Shown: positions 11,275 through 22,360 of the stretch, piece by piece
How positions within the stretch are numbered: position 1 is the first letter of the stretch
Layout: the number at the start of each line of letters is the position of its first letter
Assembly (NCBI RefSeq): GCF_030052815.1
Contig: NC_079500.1
Location: 6,222,298 to 6,286,297, forward strand
Source: Hevea brasiliensis
Lineage: Eukaryota; Streptophyta; Magnoliopsida; Malpighiales; Euphorbiaceae
Reading direction: 5' to 3'
Length of the DNA: 64,000 bases
Position numbers and translations under genes: made by a program
The notes under the pieces: generated by a model
Told to the model about the DNA's origin: nothing
The model's input: only the letters and a program-made list of their open reading frames with translations
Databases searched by the model: none

Positions 11275-11545
11275 GTCAGCGGTTCCACTACATCGTGACA
11301 ATAATGGAGCAGTCATACAAGCTAAGGAACTAAGGTCTCACCAAAATCCAAACACATAGAAAGGCGCTACCACATTATCAGAGAAATAGTTGGGCAAGGC
11401 GATATAGCCATGCAGAAAAATAACATCAGCTGAAAAATCCAGCTGATCCATTCACTAAGCTTTTGTCACAAGTTCAGTTAGACCGACATCTTGAGAAGAT
11501 GGGTCTAAGATATTGTAATGAATGGCTCTAGTGCTAGTGGGAGAT
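11275..11545 (+). other. Copia-B RNase H tail, 3' UTR and polypurine tract
   Basis: Same content as 3803-4073: the out-of-frame end of RNase H, a short 3' UTR, and the purine-rich AGTGGGAGA that primes plus-strand synthesis, immediately before the LTR. Confidence 0.7.
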
Positions 11546-13643
11546 TGTTAGTAGTATGCCCTAGAGCATATCATTTAGTATGTATCTTGTACATATTTTT
11601 ATTAATAAAAGGCATTTCCACTTTTCCGTTTACATAATATATTTATGTGTAATAGAAAATGTCCATTGATATTTTGTTAGAAATATTATTCTTAAGTTGT
11701 TAAGAATATGAGTGACAATATTTCTAGCACGAAGTATCATAAATAGGTTCACAATCGAGGATACTTCATAATAAGGACATGACTTATCCAGAAAGATTGT
11801 ATTCGTGTTTGTTCCCAAGTTATTTATATGAGATATAAATAAGATGGAATGGTGAGTCTCATTCCATATAACAAACATGATAGGCACTTATAAATGATAA
11901 GTAGGCCGAACCAGTGACACTTATGACAAGCACATGGAGTTTACTCTTGTCAATGTTTTGTCATAAATCATATCAATGCATATAATCTTTAGACCTGAGA
12001 TAGCACGGTTATCATGTATATAGGTAGTTTGAGTTTGGTACTGCTTTCATACTTGTACTGTGTATGGGTATATGGGCATGTGTTGGCTCCTACTAGTTAT
12101 ATATGGAGGTAGGTGTTGATCAAGATGGAATCTGCTCTCTAAGTAAATAGAGATAAAATCCTATGTTCATTTAATTGTTCTTGATGTTTCAAGTTCTGCC
12201 AGACAGATAGATTTATTCGTAAAAGAGTTTCGATGAGAAAATCTTTTAATCAAGAACTGGAATTAAAAGAGAACATAATATTCATAGCAAATGGAGTTTG
12301 ACATAAACCATGACTCAAATTGAGTTGGGATTTTGTAATGAGAGATTCTAGTGCATGGTAACATATGATTATAGGTTCATTTAAGGTAAACCTTATTACT
12401 AATTGGGTGGCCATGGCATGCTATGCTAGGTGTTAACCATGGTCTATGAGGTTCATAAAATGATTTAGAGAAATCATTTATGGTAAGAAAGAGTTCTGAT
12501 GATATTAAGAGTTGATATCATGTCTCATTGCCAATTAGTGATGAGCCTAGTAAGTTACACACATACACAAGTTATCACCTATTTAAATATGATTTAATTA
12601 ATTAATTAATTAAAGAGTTTAATTGATTAATTATATAGGTTTGGTTTGCAATTAAATTGCAAAGTCCCTAGCATGACTTGAAACCAAATCTAGATTATTG
12701 GATGTGTAGTATAAATTAAATTTATATTTAAAGTGTTTAAATATGAATTTAATTAATGAGAAATTAATTAATAGAGATTAATTAATTAATTTATATTTGA
12801 TATAAATTAATTAGAAGAAGAAAAATAATTATTTTGGGTTGAGAACTCAAAATTAAGACACAGGGCATTTTGGTCATTTTGTGTGACATGTGGCACCATG
12901 AGATGGTGACACATGGGATTACACATAAGCTTGCCAAATGTTTTTAATCATGTAAGATGATTAAAATCAAGATTAAATATAGGTTTGACACTTGGCACAA
13001 TGTGATTGGGTCACTTAAACCTAGAGCTAATCAAAGGGTGACATGTGGCAAGGGTTTAATGTGTTAACCTAGCTATTTAAGTGTTGTTATGAGAAAATAA
13101 AATACAACCAGCAGCCACACTCCTTTGTCACGCCACTTTGAGGGTTTTCATCTCTTCTTCTTCATCTCTTATCAATTCAAAGAGATTAGCCATCAATCTC
13201 TTGAATTAAGAACACTAGAAATTGTTTCTAGTGTCCTGTTTACATCTTTAATCTCTTAAAAGGCAGAACTTGATTTTCTAATTAATAGAAAAAGCTTTAG
13301 AAGCTATTCAAGGGCTGCCATAGGTGTTCTTGATATGGACAAGCTAGAGGGACAACATCTGGTGTCCTGAAGACGAATCTCAAAGGCGCAGACACGCTGC
13401 AGTGCATCAAGAGGTTAGTGTAATCGTTCTTGATTTAATCTAGGGTTCTAAAATTAATCTGATTAATTTTAAAATCTTAAATGGCAAATACAGATCCAAA
13501 AACATATTAAAAGAGTTTTAACATGTTGTTTATCATTGAAATCAAATAGATAAAAATAAATCTTGCATGATGCATGTGACTCTAGGTGAAAATTTTTGAA
13601 TTCAATGGTATAAACTTGTGTTTTTCACGCTTCCGTTCCTTCA
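11546..13643 (+). repeat. 3' LTR of Copia-B
   Basis: A 2098-bp LTR from TGTTAGTAG to CCTTCA, near-identical to 4074-6178. It shares A/B-specific bases with that LTR (for example AGCACGAAG and AAATAGGTTC, where both Copia-C LTRs read AGCACAAAG and AAATGGGTTC). It is followed directly by minus-strand LTR D-prime. Confidence 0.92.
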
Positions 13644-14429
13644 CCCAAAAGTCAAGGGTTCTTTCTTTCAAATTTTCTTTTCATTTTCATGATATTTATA
13701 CTTGGCTAAACATGTTTTTCATGTTTAATAAAGAGAAGAAGAGGGATTAGTATACTAACCTTACTTGAGCTTCCCAAACCTCAACTTTCTTGCTTCTTAT
13801 GGTATTTATGGCTTCCTTATGGAGTGGAGAGTATTTTTTTTGAAGGGTGCTAAAGGTTTTGATGGGTAAATGGAGGAAGATTCAAGCTTGAAGCTTGGAA
13901 AAAAAATGGAGGAAGAGGGAACAATGGTGGGCGGCACACAAGGGAGAGAGAAGAAGAAGAAGAAGAAGTGAGTTGGTGGCTTTTGTCATCTTATGAGTAT
14001 TTACATATTTTCTATAATTATTGTACTTTATTATTTTTAAATTTCATAAGTCTGTTTCCTTTCTTTTCTTTTCTTTTCTTTTCTTTTCTTTTCTTCTTCT
14101 TTCTCTTCTCATTTTCCAAATTCAAATTCATAAATTTAATTTATGTTAATTATTTTATTTCCTAATTTTAATTTGACATTTAGGTCAAAATTCACCTATC
14201 GGAGTGAAATGACCAAAATACCCTTCATAATGCATATCGGGTTATTTTTATTATTTTATACTAATTAATAAATTCTCTAAATTTTTCCTATATTTTCTTT
14301 ACATTTATTTCTTCAATTTATGCCTCCTCACTATAGTTTAGGTGTAGTTCCAAACATTTTAACTGTCTGAACAGACATTAGTCGTCCGAACAATAAAATG
14401 TACGAACTATCTATGGTGAGGGAGTTACA
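13644..14429 (-). repeat. LTR 'D-prime', 5' part, minus strand
   Basis: Read on the minus strand it starts at 14,429 with TGTAACTCCCTCACC. It follows the start of solo LTR D (17,864) through the shared motifs GACGACTAATGTCTG / ACGACTAATGTCTAT and GGAACTACACCTAAACTA / GGAACTACACTTCAACTA. It then runs through a TTTTC-type microsatellite (about 14,060-14,094 on the plus strand) to the Copia insertion at 13,643. The bases outside its 5' end (CAAAA from 14,430) are Gypsy-J pol, so D-prime inserted into Gypsy-J. Its distal part is the fragment at 713-977. Confidence 0.78.
14060..14094. repeat. (TTTTC)n microsatellite
   Basis: About seven perfect TTTTC units inside LTR D-prime. The related LTRs D and E carry AAAAG-rich tracts (plus strand) at the equivalent place. 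Confidence 0.9.
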
Positions 14430-16656
14430 CAAAAGGCTAGAAACTTGGCCTTGAAAGTTGAGATGGTGATAAAGTTAGAGCCTGGATTGTATGAATGGTT
14501 AGTCATTCCCTTTGGGCTAACCAATGCACCGAGCACATTCATGAGGCAACAAACCAGGTACTTAGACCTTTTATTGGTAAATTTATGGTAGTATATTTTG
14601 ATGATATTCTTATCTTTAGTAAGTCCCTTGATGAGCATGTGGGGCATATTAGAGAGGTACTTAAGGTGTTAAGGGAAACAAGCTATATGCTAATTTGAAG
14701 AAATGTATTTTTCATGATTAGTAGCTTATTATTTTTGGGATTTGTGATGAGTAAGGAAGGGATAAAAGTGGATGAAGAGAAGGTAAAGGCTATAAGAGAG
14801 TGGCCTACCCCTAAAATGGTGAGCGAAGTGAGGAGTTTCCATTGTCTAGCAATCTTTTATAGGAGGTTTATTAAGCATTTTGATAGCATTGCTGCACCTA
14901 TTGCTGAATGTTTAAAGAAGGAGAATTTTAAATGGGGTGAGAAGTAAGAAAAGAATTTTACCTTGATTAAAGAGAAGCAACGTGCGACACCTGTGCTAAC
15001 TTTTCCTAACTTTGAGAAATTATTTGAAGTTAAATGTGATGCTAGTGGTGTGAGAATTGGCATTATGCTTTTCTAAGAAAAAGAATGATTACCTTCTTTA
15101 GTGAGAAGTTGGTGAGCCTAGGAGAAAATAGTCTACTTATGATAAAAAATTTTATGTGATTGTAAGGGTTTTAAAGATATGGGAGCACTACTTAATTGTA
15201 AAAGAATTTATACTTTATACTGATCACCAAGCATTGAAGTTCTTAGGAAGCTAAAAGCAAGTTAGGAATGATATGCATGCTGGAGGTGAGCTTTTGTGGA
15301 TAAATTCCCAAACAAGTTGATTCATAAACCAAGGCAACAAAATGTAATAGTTGATGCTTTAAGTCAAAGGGTAGCCTTGATTAAAACCCTTAATGTGGAG
15401 ATTGAGGGATTTAAGCATTTGAAAGATTTATATGTGGATGATAAGGATCTTAAAGAAGTATGGGGGAAATGTATGCTAAACCAATCCCATGATGATTATT
15501 TTGTGCACGATGGCTATCTTATGAAAGGTGGACAACTTTGTCTTCCTCATACATCTATTCATGAGAAAGTCATTAAGGATTTGCATGGAGGTGGCTTAGT
15601 AGGATATCTTGAAAGGGATAAGACCATTAAAGCTATGAAAAGTAAATACTATTGGCCTAAATTAAGAAGGGATGTGACTCACATTGTGTCTAGATGTTAT
15701 GTGTGTTAAACATGCAAAGGACAAACACAAAATACAGGCCTTTACATGCCTTTACCCGTGCCAAATGCCATATGAGCGGATCTATTGATGGACTTTGTGT
15801 TGGGTTTACCATGAACTCAATGAAGTATAGATTTAGTTTTTGTTGTTGTTGACAGATTCTCTAAAATGACACATTTCCTAACTTGCAAGAAGATAGCAGA
15901 TGCAACTTCTGCAGCCAAACTATTCTTTAGGGACATTGTACGCTTTCATAAAGTGCCAAAAACCATCACATCTAATTGTGACACCAAATTTTTAAGTCAC
16001 TTTTGGATCACTTTATGGAGATTATTTGATTCTTCATTAAAGTTTAGTAGCATGGTGCATCCCCAAACTAATGGTCAAACAGAAGTGGCGAATAGAACAT
16101 TGGGGAATTTGATAAGGAGCATTTGTAAGGATAAACAATAACAATGGGACTTTGCCATAGCACAAGCTAAATTTGCTTACAATAATATTGTCCATAGTGC
16201 TATGGGAAGGACTCCATTGTCTATCATGTACACTATGGTTCTTAATCATGCCTTAGACTTGGTAAAGCTTCCAAAGGTTCCAAGTTTGAGTGTAGCTGCT
16301 AGAAATCTTGTTGAACAATTGCAATTGGTTTAAGAGAATGTGAAGAAAAGGCTTGAGAAAGCTAATGCAAAGTACAAAAAAGCTGCGGCTAGACATAGAA
16401 GATTCAAAGTATTTGAGGTAGGAGATGAAGTCATAATGTTTATGAGTATAGCAAGAATTGTTAGGGGACACCATAAGCTAAAACAAAGGAAATATAGTCC
16501 ATTTAAGATCACTAAGAAAATTAATGACAATGCATATATTGTTGATCTTCCGTATTAGATGGGAAACTTTTCTAAGACCTTAAATATGGTTAATTTGTAC
16601 TCATACCTATTGATTAACCTAGCTTGAGGACAAGTCTTTTTTTCAAGTGGGGTGAA
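14430..16656 (+). pseudogene. Gypsy-J pol, 3' half: RT palm, RNase H, integrase
   Basis: Ty3/Gypsy polyprotein remnant in several frames. RT starts mid-domain with EPGLYEWLV and GLTNAP, and has the catalytic box YFDD in [13 protein letters not shown] (near 14,590). The thumb and connection follow ([30 protein letters not shown]), then RNase H with YTDHQALKF (about 15,217-15,245). Integrase has an HHCC-like finger (15,560-15,720) and a core with [21 protein letters not shown] and [17 protein letters not shown]. At the second catalytic position the usual SDRD reads SNCD, so the essential Asp is Asn. Stops at 14,947, 15,707 and 16,139 confirm it is dead. The 5' half (LTR, gag, protease, RT N-terminus) is absent; LTR D-prime abuts at 14,430. 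Confidence 0.87.
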
Positions 16657-16950
16657 TAATGCAAAGCATTAACTTTATTTTATTTTTCTATTTTAATAGG
16701 AATAGTTATTAGTTATCCAAATTCAATTAGGATTAGTTATTTTTCTATTTTATCTAGATTTCGATAATACTTATTTTATTCCAATTAGTTTAGGACTATC
16801 AAATCTTATAAATACCTCCATTATATTCAGATTTTGTAACTTTATTTATTTCTTCAATTTTCAATAAAACTTCTTTGCTTTATTTTTATCTCTATCTTTT
16901 TAAGGTTTTGGATTGAAACTTTATTGTCCTTTGTAGATTTTCCTTGTGAC
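16657..16950 (+). repeat. Probable short 3' LTR (or part) of Gypsy-J
   Basis: After the last pol codons comes a purine-rich tract (CAAGTGGGGTGAA, 16,644-16,656). Then a ~290-bp AT-rich segment follows with a good TATA box, CTTATAAATACCTCC (about 16,805-16,819), and a CAATAAAAC polyadenylation-type signal near 16,862. This is the order expected in a small LTR. The right boundary with LINE-L is uncertain (somewhere in 16,920-16,957), and there is no second LTR to compare. Confidence 0.55.
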
Positions 16951-17863
16951 AATCTCTGCATGCTACACGCTGCGTCACTATCAATGGTTGGTCGGCTGAT
17001 GCTCATAAAGTCATGCTTATCTAACATGCCAATATATTTCCTATTGGTGTTCAAGATCCCTCAGAAGGTGGCTACAAGAATTGAAAGGTCCATTACAAGT
17101 TTCTTGTGGTCAGGGGGAGGTAATTTGAGGAAGCTTCATTTGGTAAATTGGAGTGCCTTGATTCAGCCGAAGCACAAAAGGGGTTTGGGTCTTTCTGACA
17201 TATTGATCCATAACTAGGCAATCCTTTTTAAGTGGGTATAGAGACTCCATCAATCTTCTAATGTGCTAAAGGATATGCATGTTTACCATAATAATGGTGG
17301 CCTTCTACAGGTGGTTAGAGGGACAGTGTCTACAATGTTAAGGGATATTCAAAGATCTATTGCTATTAAAGTTAACAATCTGTCAGACTGGAATAATATC
17401 TGGTTTGTGGTGGGTAATGGAAATAAGGTTCTATTCTGGCATGATTTATGGGCTCATATGTGCCTTTAAAAACTGAATTTCGTAGATTGTATGCATTGTC
17501 ATCCAAGCCTAATGAGTGTGTTTCGGAGATGGGGTGGTGGGATGGTGATATTTGGGTGTGGAATTTTCAGTGGAGAAGAGTATTTTTTCAATGGGAAAAA
17601 GTGTTGATGGATCGCATGCTGGTGGTTCTAAATGCCAATAAGCTTTGCAATCAGTGGGGAGATAGATTGATTTGGATGCCTTCTCCTAAGGGAATTTTCT
17701 TTGTGTCATCTCTTTACAAGTATTGGATTTCTATTATAGCTCATGAAAATGTTAATGTTCTTGTAATTTGGTTGGGTTATGCTCCACCGAAAGCTGAACT
17801 ACTTTTGTAGTTAGTTCATCAAAATCAGTTGGGCTATAAAGAATGGTTAAGTAAGATTGGAAT
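16951..17863 (+). pseudogene. LINE-L, middle piece: end of RT and start of zinc-binding (zf-RVT) region
   Basis: Frame 16,924-17,217 carries the classic plant L1 block after the RT core: SLSMVGRLMLIKSCLSNMPIYF, then FKIPQKVATRIER, then FLWSGG. A further frame to 17,469 has GNGNKVLFWHDLW, and the next (17,448-17,810) leads into the zf-RVT region. It ends at 17,863 in codons for K-I-G-I. The rest of the codon run (V-P-P-S) is found at 33,823 after the nested insertions. The GGAAT at 17,859-17,863 is the target duplication of LTR D. About 0.8-0.9 kb of RT core that should link 712 to here is missing. Confidence 0.82.
17859..17863. repeat. Target-site duplication GGAAT (left) of solo LTR D
   Basis: The same five bases occur at 33,818-33,822. 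Collapsing the two copies rejoins LINE-L codons I-G-I-V-P-P in frame. Confidence 0.88.
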
Positions 17864-18450
17864 TATAACGCCCTCACTTTAGATAGTCCGAACATTCTAC
17901 TCTTCTAACGACTAATGTCTATCCGGACAATAAGAATGTCTGGAACTACACTTCAACTAGAGTGAGAAGACATACATTAATTGAATAAAGACCAAGAAAA
18001 ATTAAAGAAAAATAAAAGAAATGAATTGCAAATGAGTTAAACGAGCCGAGGTCACAGCGATGGGTGACCATACGGGGAAGCGACTGTGAAGACAGTTGCT
18101 GACCCTAGACCCATGAAGAACCTTAGGGAAATAATTTTTGGGACTCCAATGAATAGTTATTGAGGTCTAAATAACATTAGAAATGCCAAAGAAAATTCAA
18201 GAAAATTTATTTATCGATACAGATCAAAAATAACCCGGTGAGCCTAATGAAGGGCATTTTAGTCATTTCAACCCCAGAGTTAAATTTTGACCTAAATTTT
18301 AATTAAAATTAGAGAAATAAAAAATACGTAAAATAAATTAAAATGATGAATGATGGTAGAAAAAGCAAAAGAAAAGAAAAGAAGAGGAAAAAGGAAAGAA
18401 ATAAAAATTTAAATGTATTTATTATGTGAGCATGACATAGGGATGAATTA
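17864..18450 (+). repeat. Solo LTR D, left part
   Basis: It starts TATAACGCCCTCAC, a TGTAACGCCC-type Gypsy LTR start with G to A at base 2. It contains the conserved ACGAGCCGAGGTCACAGCGATGGG region (about 18,039), also seen in Gypsy-E LTRs (18,629), so D and E are related families. It is interrupted at 18,450 by Gypsy-E; AATTA (18,446-18,450) is the duplicated target. D in total is about 3.6 kb without Gypsy-E. Confidence 0.85.
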
Positions 18451-21400
18451 TGTAACACCCCTAGTTGTATAGCCTGGTATATTTCACTGTTCCGATGACC
18501 GGTGTCGGTCCGGATAATTAAGGGGATTAGAACCACACTTAAGACAACTAGATAAGCCATAAACACAAATAATTAGTAATGTTTAATTAGTTAAGTATAA
18601 ATAAGAAAAACAGAACAGAAGAAGTTAAACGAGCCGAGAGTCACAGCGATGGGTGACCTCCTCGGGAACGACTGCGAAGTCATTTTAAACTCAAATTTCG
18701 AACCGTAAAAAGTGACGCTGCGGTCCTTAGGACCCTTATGGACACAGTGGAAAAGAGAAAATCACGAAAAAGAACTGTTAAGTCAGTCAAATAATTAGGT
18801 CAGGGAACCAAAAGAAATATGAAATTATTTGCAAACCGGGATGAACCGGCGAGGGGCAATTTGGTCAATTGACCCCGAGAGCTGACTCCTGACCTAACTG
18901 TCAAATAAAATCGGAGAAAAGAAAACTTCGGGATCGAGAATTAAATTAAAGAACTAATAGAAAAAAAAAGAGAAAATGAAAAAGTTAAAAAGGTGTAGGA
19001 AGATGACATCATGCATGATGCCATAAGTCATATAATTAATAAATTAATTAAATGGATTTTTGGTCTTCCTAAAGAGATAAAAGACAAAAGAAAAGAAAAG
19101 AAAAGAAAAAAAAAATAAAACACAAGTCTTCTTAAAAAAAAGTCACTCTCTCTCTCTCCCACACCAAAACCTCCATTAAAGCTCAATTTTGAGCTTGCAT
19201 ATTATAAGATTTCACCATACAAAAGTAAGCCACCATAGTTAAAGCTTGTCTAGGCAACTTGAGAAGAAGATTGGTCATCAAAGAAAGAAGAAAAGAAGAA
19301 AGAAAATTAGAGAAAAGGGGAGTTAGAAGTTGCTACGCAAAGGTTAGTGATTTAAGGTACAAGATTAGTTTACTTGTTGTGTTTTTAGCTTGAATTAGCT
19401 TGTAATATGCTTAAAATGAAAAAAAATATGTATGAGGGACTAAACTAAAATTCGTCCAGCAGGAAGGGGAGAGTGATTTGCATGAGTTTGAGTGAGTTAA
19501 ACATGTTAAAATGCTTGAATGAGTTGAAAGATTGTGTTTATATGCTTTGAATTAGTTAATTACAATAAATTAGTGTGATTAGGTTTAGGAGGCCTAGGGT
19601 TTTGAGGCAAATTTTGGAGAAATGCATAAATGATGACTTTGACCGATTTTGAAGAGAAAAATGGTCAATAATGACCAAAGGAGATGTGTGGGAATTGTTA
19701 GAATGGAAGTCAAATTCGTAGGGTAAATAGTCATGCTGCTGACAGTATGCTCAAGCCAACTTTGAAGGACCAAAACAGAAATTTTACAAGTCCAATTGAT
19801 ATGCCACCAATTGGGGATGAAAATAGACATAAAATGACACAATTTTCGTTAAGGAACCATGCCCAAAAACTGACCAAAACCTAGTGAAACAATTGACCAA
19901 AGTTGGTTAAGAGCAGTTTGCCACTGCACAAACTGACCAAATGAACAGTATTTGTTCATTTGGTCATAACTCGAGCTAGGAAGGTCAAAATGACCTGAAA
20001 TTTTACCAGTAATTAGATAAGATATAGATCTAAAACTTTTATGAATAACACCAACCCAAATTATGCCATTAACCTAATCAAATTATTGAGCAAAGTTGAG
20101 TTACTGAACCTACAAAACTACAGAATTTCCAATTGAACAGTAAAGTTTCAATGGCTATAACTCTCTCTAGAAAACTCCGATTTAGGTGAATCTTGAACCA
20201 ATGGAAACCTAAGACATAGTAGAACATTTCGTATGAAGGAAATTAAACCAAATTATGGACTTAACTTCATCAAATTGTTGAACAAAGTTGGATAAAAAAT
20301 CTGCCAGAACCAAAGTTGCAGCATGAACAGTGCACGTGAACAGTAACTGTATTTTGGCTATAACTTGAGCTACAAAACTCCAATTAGGGTGATTCAAAAA
20401 GGAGAATAAACTTAAGACAATGGGAAATATTTTCTATGAAGAAAGTTTTGCCAAATTCCAATAATAAAGTGACCAATGGAACAGTGCAACTTAGGACTCT
20501 AAAACTGAAATTTACCAAATTTGTCTAAAAGACTTAGGATTTGAGTAAACAACCAAAACCAACAAGTTTAGTGACCAAAATGTGGTATGTGGGTGAAGTT
20601 GGAGTTCCCATACCTATTAAGCCTTATAAATTCAACTATTTGACTTGAATAGTGTAGTGAATAGTAACCCGAAACACAAAAATTTCAAGAACGTCGAATT
20701 TAACACGTTAGAACTAGGTAAATGTGAAGCTAAATTTATTTTGGATTTGTGTTAAGTTCTAGTATTGAAACATTGTAAAATTGTGTGTTTCAGTTGAAAA
20801 GAATATCGGGAAGGAACCCGAGGAACCGAGTCGAGGCTAAGGGACGACTCGCTTGAGGTTTGTGCACAACATCTCCATGCTTTCAAATTCATTGATAAAG
20901 TGAACGAAATATGTATTTTACTTGTGATTTGGAATTGTTGAAAGTTTATTTGTGACATTATTTATGATGTTTTGATTTAAACTGTGAAAGTTATTGTGTA
21001 TATTTGAAATAGCAATGTTTAGCAAATTGTTAAGATAAGTTTTGAAACCACAGTGTTATGACCATATATTTGAACACCTCACTAGCATGACTAGTGGGGG
21101 TAATTAGTTTCGAATTTTGATTCCTTCTCTGGAGAAGTGTTGAGGTGTGCCAGTAGAAGAGGATGTGAATGGATATCCATATATTTGAGCTAGCTAGCCT
21201 TGTGATGTGATTTCTCTTTAGCCTCTGGCTATTGAGATTCTATTTGTTTCAATGGCATGATCTAAGTGGGTTTTATGAAATGTGTTTTGATACTTCGAAA
21301 TGAACGTGGTTTGCATTAAAATCTCATAATTCATGTTTTGTGTTTAATGCTCATGTTTAGTCAAATTTTTGAATAAATGTGATTTTATTTTTGCATAAAG

Positions 21401-22170
21401 ATTATTTTAGTATGTTGTGCACCACTGAGTCCTAGTACTCAGCGATAGCTTTTATTGCTGTCGCAGATACAGAGACTAGAAGAGCAGCAGACTGAGCTGC
21501 TAAAGATTGAGGATCATTCAGCCTAAAGTCTTCGGGTATAATTTATACGCTAATTGTAAATATTTCTTTTGATGTATATATTGCACATAAATGTATGGAC
21601 ATGTAAAAATGGGTCTTGAGCAGTTGTATAAAATTTGTATAAAGTTGTAATATATACTGTAGTTTGAAATTCTCTTAATGTAAATTTTGTAATGATCTAT
21701 TTAAATTGTTTTGTTTCTAACGAAATATGAATGGAACTATTTTATTTAATTTGAATGAAATGGATTGTTAGTATTTTGATGATGATTGGATAGTGGATTT
21801 GAAATTGAAAGTTGATAAATGTGTTGAGAACTTGATTGAGATTGCGTATGAAATTGAAGCAGTTGTTGAAAAAATTTTTAGAAGTGCTTTTTACAGGTAT
21901 TTGAAGAACTGTTTTCTCAAAATACAGAGAACTCACAAAATTTTTATAAAATTTGCGGAAAAATAAAATGGGCTAAAATTTCCAACTAGCTTTCAACTTA
22001 ATTACATGTTTAAAATACTTATTAGAAATGCTCACCACTTATCAAAAATAAGAAAATTGTTTTAAAATCCCTTGTAGGGTACTTAATGAGTTATCGGTAG
22101 GTGAAGTTTGGTAGTTCATTAGGTATTCTACGGGATCATGTTATGCCTTACAGAGGGGTAAGGTATGACA
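18451..22170 (+). repeat. Gypsy-E 5' LTR
   Basis: 3720 bp, TGTAACACCCC to GGTATGACA. It contains AAAAG-rich tracts near 19,087-19,116 and CT-repeats near 19,145. It also has a run of degenerate ~200-bp internal repeats, each with a GGYYATAACTC-like core (19,963, 20,153, 20,356), detailed in the findings. I see no open frame with coding character in it. Confidence 0.92.
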
Positions 22171-22178
22171 TGTTTTAG

Positions 22179-22190
22179 TGGTATCAGAGC
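22179..22190 (+). other. Gypsy-E primer-binding site
   Basis: TGGTATCAGAGC, 8 bases after the LTR end, complementary to initiator Met-tRNA. Confidence 0.88.
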
Positions 22191-22360
22191 AAATTTTTGA
22201 AGTATGTTTTAACTTATAAATTTGTGTCTTTTCCTTGTTAAGTACAACTGCTCAATGTCCATTTTTGTTACATACAGTGCATTACATCATGAATATGAAC
22301 TAATGGAGGGAAATCTCCATGTGTTACTTGTTCAGGAGATACCCTAACTTCAGACTGAAA

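Larger units (their letters stand above)
978..13643 (+). mobile_element. Tandem Copia array: truncated Copia-A internal region, shared LTR, complete Copia-B internal region, LTR
   Basis: The order is internal region (5'-truncated) 978-4073, LTR 4074-6178, internal region 6179-11,545, LTR 11,546-13,643. The middle LTR serves as the 3' LTR of A and the 5' LTR of B. The two internal regions are nearly identical from the gag 3' half to the PPT. The 5' LTR and leader of A are absent: homology to B starts at the equivalent of 8463 (AACATGGATTTCC). No convincing TSD frames the array. It sits inside the minus-strand LTR D-prime, which flanks it on both sides. The third copy of the family is Copia-C (53,204-62,737). 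Long LTRs and the gag type suggest an Angela-like Copia lineage, but I am not certain of that. Confidence 0.85.
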
